Assembly: GCF_000346465.2 (NCBI RefSeq)
Contig: NC_034010.1
Span: 24,998,079 to 25,062,078 of the forward strand
Source of the DNA: Prunus persica
Taxonomy: Eukaryota; Streptophyta; Magnoliopsida; Rosales; Rosaceae
DNA: 64,000 nucleotides
Reading direction: 5' to 3'
Below are positions 59,934 to 64,000 of this stretch, one piece after another (within the stretch, counting starts at the first letter, position 1; the number at the start of each line of letters is the position of its first letter). Made by a program: the position numbers and the translations under genes. The notes beneath the pieces are model-generated. The model did no database searches. It was not told the DNA's origin and saw only the letters and a list, made by a program, of their open reading frames with translations.

Positions 59934-61369
59934 TCACACGAGTTCGACATTAATTTCGATTTGATTTTGCAAGCTGCTGTCGTCGTATAACTCTGCACGG
60001 CCAAAATATTCATCATGTTCTCGTCTGACATGAAGAAGTTGAGCGTTTGAAGGTGACCCAAGCAACTCGTCGGTCTCTTTGGGAGAAGGAGAAAAATTCA
60101 ACTTAGCCAGTCCCTTAGCAGCTGAATAATCCCATGCCATAACCTCGAGCTTCATGGCTACTTCTCTCATGGAAGGCCTTTCATTTTGCAACCCTAAACA
60201 GCTTTTTGCGAGATCAACCACTTTCTTGGCTGTCTCCAAATTTTCCGCCTTGATTATTTTACCATCAAGAATTTGATCCCAGCGACCCTCTTCCACTGAA
60301 CGAGCAAATAACTTTGCTAGGCCTCTCTGTCCCTTAGGCTTTTCACCACAAAATGCTTTCTGGCTTGTCAGTAGCTCAACTAGGACCACTCCAAAGCTAT
60401 AGACGTCATTCTTTGTTGACAACTTTTTTGATTTTTTACTTTCAGGGTCTAAGTATCCGGCTAAACCTCGCAGGGTACCTTGTATTTGAGTTTGATCTTG
60501 AGGAATCACTTTTGCCTCTCTAAAGTTGGCCAATCTTGCCCTGTAATTCTTATCTAATAGTATTCTTTTCGAATTCACATTTAGATGTACGATTGATATA
60601 TTCTTGGAAGTAGAAGAGGAGGAGTGCAAGTATTCTAGTGCTGCTGAGATTTCTACTGCTATCTTCATTCGCATTTGGAATGAGAGTGTTGATGATCCTT
60701 TGCTTTTTCCATGAATATGCTCGTAAAGAGTGCCATTGTTGATGAACTCGCAAACTAAGGTTTCTCCTCCCAGATCTGCACAATAACCTAAGAGCCTCAC
60801 AATATGTCTGTGTTTAATCTGAGAAAGAATAGTCACTTCGTTAACAAAGATTTTAGAGACAATTCTACTAGGTACGTCTAACTTGAACTTCTTTATGGAC
60901 ACCACGCTTTTATCTTGTAGAACTCCTCTGTAAACTATTCCTTTGCCTCCTCTACCAATGATTCTACCGTCATAGAAATAATCTGTCGCCCAAGAAATTT
61001 CTCGTGCAGAAAACTTTCTGGGTGCTAACTTGGAAGGTGCATTATTATTATGTATAGCCAATATGTGTTGTGATGTTGCAATGCGTTTTAGCAACTCAAT
61101 TATCTTGCACATACTAAGCATCAAAAGAATTCCAACCAGTATAATAAAGAAGCTTACACAGATACCTGCAAAAGGAGAATACACACGAACTCACACTCAC
61201 ACACAGATAATTGCTAATCATATGCAATTAAGTAGCTAACTAGTAAGTGGTACATACCCAATGAAATTTTCAGGGAAGTGTTCATGCTTTTGACGAAACC
61301 CGTCAAGCCGGCCGGCCTTTTGTTTCTGTACCCTTTTCCAGATCCAGAGTAAATTAACCCACCTTCCAT
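59934..61369 (-). CDS. WAK-like receptor pseudokinase
   Basis: Exon 1 is 61369-61258 (MEGGLIYSGSGKGYRNKR...), intron donor gtatgt, exon 2 is 61165-59934; 447 residues. There is no signal peptide, GUB_WAK or EGF domain; a single membrane span lies at about 38-57 (ICVSFFIILVGILLMLS), so the outer part is only a short basic tail. The kinase-like domain begins at about 89 (FSAREISWATDYF). The glycine loop GRGGKG (108-113), Lys129 and a helix-C Glu147 are kept. The HRD motif is H231-L-N233, its Lys and Asn are also changed (NVNSKRILLD), and DFG is N251-F-R253. Loss of both aspartates predicts no phosphotransfer. The C-lobe motifs DVYSFGVVLVELLT and RPSMREVAMKLE are intact, so the fold may persist for binding or scaffolding. 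The WAK family senses cell-wall and defence signals; the role here is inference. Confidence 0.85.
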
Positions 61370-61702
61370 TGTTGTAGGGCTTTGAAGCGAAGATCAAAGT
61401 TTATCTTTTGGTTAATAATAGGAGCGAAGACAAGCACAAAAGATTAGTGACTTTTTATGTGATTATTATTATTAATTACTAGACTCTTGGGCAAGGTAAT
61501 CGATTTTTTTATTTTTATTTTTCCATATACTTTTGTTAACAGTAATATCATGTCTCTTGGGCAGGGCTCCAATATCTTTAATAACTGCATGTGACTCCAT
61601 TATCCTATGCCAACACGCGAAACCTCGAACTTTGGATGACTCAATATTTGATCAGAACATTAAGACAAAACTTAAGTATTGATTTTGTTTTTTGGGTTAA
61701 CT

Positions 61703-62095
61703 ACTAAAAACCCCCCAAATTGTGGGGGTTATTTTTAAATACATACCCATTTTGTAAGACATTTCATCTTCATACTCAAACTTCCAAAAACTCAAACCCC
61801 GACTTACCCAGCCAATACCAACTGACCCACACAACTACCCTGGCTGTACAAAAACAACCAACCAAACCACCACTAACTCTGCTCCCACTGCAGCGCACCC
61901 ATGGATATAGGGAACATGAGAACCCGCATTGTCTTGGTTGGAAATTCTGGGGGCATATCGTGGTCTATTGGAAATTCTAGGGCGATAGCGTGTCAAAAGT
62001 GGGATCTATTTTTTAATGACATGGACTCTTACGCAGATAAAAAATGTCTTACAAGATGAGTATGAACTTGGAAGTGACCTCATAATTTGGGGTTC
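61703..62095. mobile_element. MITE with inverted ends between kinase and gene 6
   Basis: Left aaaaaccccccaaattgtgg plus tttgtaagacatttcatctt is mirrored by right tgtcttacaagatgagtatg plus cataatttggggttc. It abuts the MITE at 62101. Confidence 0.5.
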
Positions 62096-62100
62096 TTTCT

Positions 62101-62450
62101 AGAGATATTTAGTGATATACCCATTTCTAGTGCTAATATTATAAATAAACCTTACACAATTGAATTTCTATAAACAAACCCAAAAAAAACCAAAAAAATA
62201 ATAGCTGGCCCTATTGAATTTAATATTGATTATTAAATTACTTTGATGCCCTATTGAGTGTTTTGAGTATTTTTATGAGATTTTGGGATTGGGCTTGTTT
62301 TAAGAAATTGATGGCAGTTTTGTAATTTATAAGAAGTTAAAATCTTTTTTGTTATGTTGTAATGAGTTTTGGGTGTGTTTTTAAAGTCCATTTCATGTAG
62401 GGTATTTTTATAATTTGAGCCCCTATATTGAGTATAATAATGAATCTCCC
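62101..62450. mobile_element. MITE, second copy of the 4338-4690 family
   Basis: Starts agagatatttagtgatatac and ends gtataataatgaatctccc. It matches 4338-4690 over its full length, with small indels. Confidence 0.55.
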
Positions 62451-62886
62451 TTTTTTCTATAGTTAACCCTCGTTTTTTTTTTTCCCCAAAAAAATTTACT
62501 GACCTTAATTTCTCTTAGCTGCTTGATTGATCACTCCATTCCTTAAATCAATTAAGATTTTTTGAGAGAGAGAGAGAGTGAGTGAGTTGAGTTGAGTTCT
62601 AGATTTGGTTTCAGTTAATTCAAAGGGTAATTACTCTGCTGGATCTTCATCTGCAATGCAAATATCCAGAATGCTACCCAGGCTCATTTTCAGCCAACCC
62701 TAGCCTAAGCCAATCCCCCACCTCTCTTGCTCCACATTGTAGAGTAGAAAACCTCTGAATCATGAGGAGTATGTCCTTGAACAATTATCCGCTGTAAAGC
62801 ATGTCCAGAAAACAGGACTTCTGGTCTATTTTTTTAGGAAGGAAATAGTCCAGGGGATACAATATTATCCTAATTAAGTTTGAGTT

Positions 62887-64000
62887 ATGGCTAACCTCGA
62901 ACTAACTTTAGCTATAGAGGAAGAAGAAGACGAAGATGAAGAAACTTCACTTGTGCAGGACTCGGATGAAGAGCAAGTTACTGACAGGTTTCTTCTTTAA
63001 TTTCTAAAGACATTTTCTTTTGTTTTCTCTGTTCACAGCATGAACAGAGTTTACAAGATTAGTCATGCCATAGCTTCCACGAATTTCTGGCTCCTTAATT
63101 AACTGTTTGTTTCTAATTTCTTCATTTGATAGGTGCCCCCCACCTCTTACATTTTCAAATTCAACGACGATCAAGTCATCAATGTTGGCAATCCTTTGTT
63201 GGGGATGCTTCTTGGCAGTGGAAATTCCTAGAGTTTTTTTTCGTATTACAGGGGTACTAATAGTGACAACTGTTAAACTTATTTGTTATCTTATAAAGGC
63301 AACAATAGTGATAACTATTGGAGGCATATATTTTCTGGTCCAACGGATAAACTGGAGAAAGATATTTGTCATATCATGTGTGATTTCTGTTATTGTCGAC
63401 CCATTGTTCCTCTACATTCCTATCATCAACCAGGATCTCAAGTGCATCGACATGGACAAAGCATTGAATAAGACAGCTTTTGCTTTGAGAGCAGTCGCAG
63501 ATTTCTCTTACTTTGTCGACTTACTTGTTCGACTTAAAATATGTGAGGAACTTTTCCCCTCAAATTTATTAATTTCATTTCAGAAACTACTTCTCATGAA
63601 ACTTCTTTTTTGATATTCAACTTTAAATTTATTTTTATTGATGCATGAAACTTCTTGTTTCTCAACAATAGCAAAGACCATTTGGCAGTCATGCATCCTA
63701 ATTGACATTTTAGCTCTTCTTCCACTTCCACAGGTAATTAAGAGCATCCTTTTCATATTCTTCTCACACTAATTAATTAATTTGATTTGAATGCTGGTAT
63801 AAATTAAACATTGTATTTTGTCACTCACAGGTGGTAATTATCCTTTTCTTTTCTAAAGCAAAGGGCTGGAGATCTTTGAACATAGCGATGCTTATGAATT
63901 CTCTTGCTATGGTGCAATATGTGCCACGGATTCTTCGAATTTACTTCTCATGTAAGGAACTTAAAGAGAGTTTTAATGAACGTATTGGACTATGGATTAA
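62887..64000 (+). CDS. Gene 6: divergent CNGC-like channel (5' part)
   Basis: Exons: 62887-62987, 63133-63542, 63672-63733, 63831 to beyond the window. The exon 2 region is split by an extra intron (donor ATAT|gtgagg, acceptor aacaatag|CAAAG) that genes 1-5 lack, although all end at DILAxLPLPQ|. An acidic N terminus (IEEEEDEDEE) precedes a long hydrophobic stretch at about residues 51-103 (LAILCWGCFLAVEIP..., IVITIGGIYFLV) that lies before the usual S1 (FVISCVISVIVDPLFLYIP). S4 reads VQYVPRILRIYFSCK. The pore and CNBDs lie outside the window, so whether it has one or four CNBDs is unknown. It is a more distant paralogue of genes 1-5. Confidence 0.8.

Larger units (their letters stand above)
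61370..62886. other. Intergenic region between the divergent kinase and gene 6
   Basis: Bounded by the 5' ends of two divergently transcribed genes, so both promoters lie here. It holds two MITEs (61703-62095 and 62101-62450), a (GA)n run near 62562-62577 and a GA-rich leader upstream of gene 6. No further gene is seen; the frame at 61720-61980 is inside the MITE. Confidence 0.45.

Noticed and set aside
61720..61980. 86-residue open frame between the kinase and gene 6
   Set aside because: Lies within the inverted-repeat MITE at 61703-62095 and is low complexity.

Overview
The window is plant nuclear DNA: AT-rich, with short exons separated by GT/AG introns, many MITEs, solo LTRs, a SINE and abundant (TA)n. 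The gene families (plant-type cyclic-nucleotide-gated channels and wall-associated-kinase-like genes) indicate a eudicot. A woody Rosaceae species is my guess, but nothing here proves it.

The main content is a tandem array of CNGC-like channel genes, all on the + strand. From left to right: the last exon of a gene that starts outside the window (438-545); two broken remnants (4917-6229 and 7146-7387); gene 1 (9376-13896, apparently intact); gene 2 (17257-23743, intact); a gene-1-type 3' fragment (27218-27432); gene 3 (32239-34911, pseudogene); an orphan domain exon (39598-39880); gene 4 (41075-48217, close copy of gene 2 with a frameshift); gene 5 (51601-56801, intact); and the start of a more divergent gene 6 (62887 to the window end). 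Genes 2 and 4 lie in a direct duplication of about 9.5 kb (about 15.11-25.1 kb and 39.87-49.45 kb).

The striking feature is domain layout. An ordinary plant CNGC has six membrane segments, a C-linker, one cyclic-nucleotide-binding domain (CNBD) and a calmodulin-binding IQ tail. Genes 1, 2, 4 and 5 each carry FOUR consecutive CNBD-like exons, every one phase 0-0, followed in most by a conserved 23-residue last exon and no IQ motif. The proteins reach about 986-1006 residues. The pore filter reads A-S-N instead of the usual G-Q-N, and the phosphate-cassette arginine of a normal CNBD is replaced in all four domains. This looks like an expanded, possibly neofunctionalised, multi-CNBD channel subfamily.

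On the - strand, a WAK-like receptor kinase gene (59934-61369) has lost the HRD and DFG aspartates and is a predicted pseudokinase. Truncated antisense copies of its 3' end follow genes 2 and 4, and a small + strand kinase piece is joined in frame to a CNBD remnant at 7146-7387. Channel and kinase sequences have therefore been shuffled together repeatedly.

The remaining sequence is intergenic: two solo LTRs with perfect 5-bp target duplications (28394-29801, 35997-37971), Copia and other LTR debris, at least eight kinds of MITE, a tRNA-derived SINE and microsatellites. No RNA genes, CRISPR arrays or viral genes were recognised.
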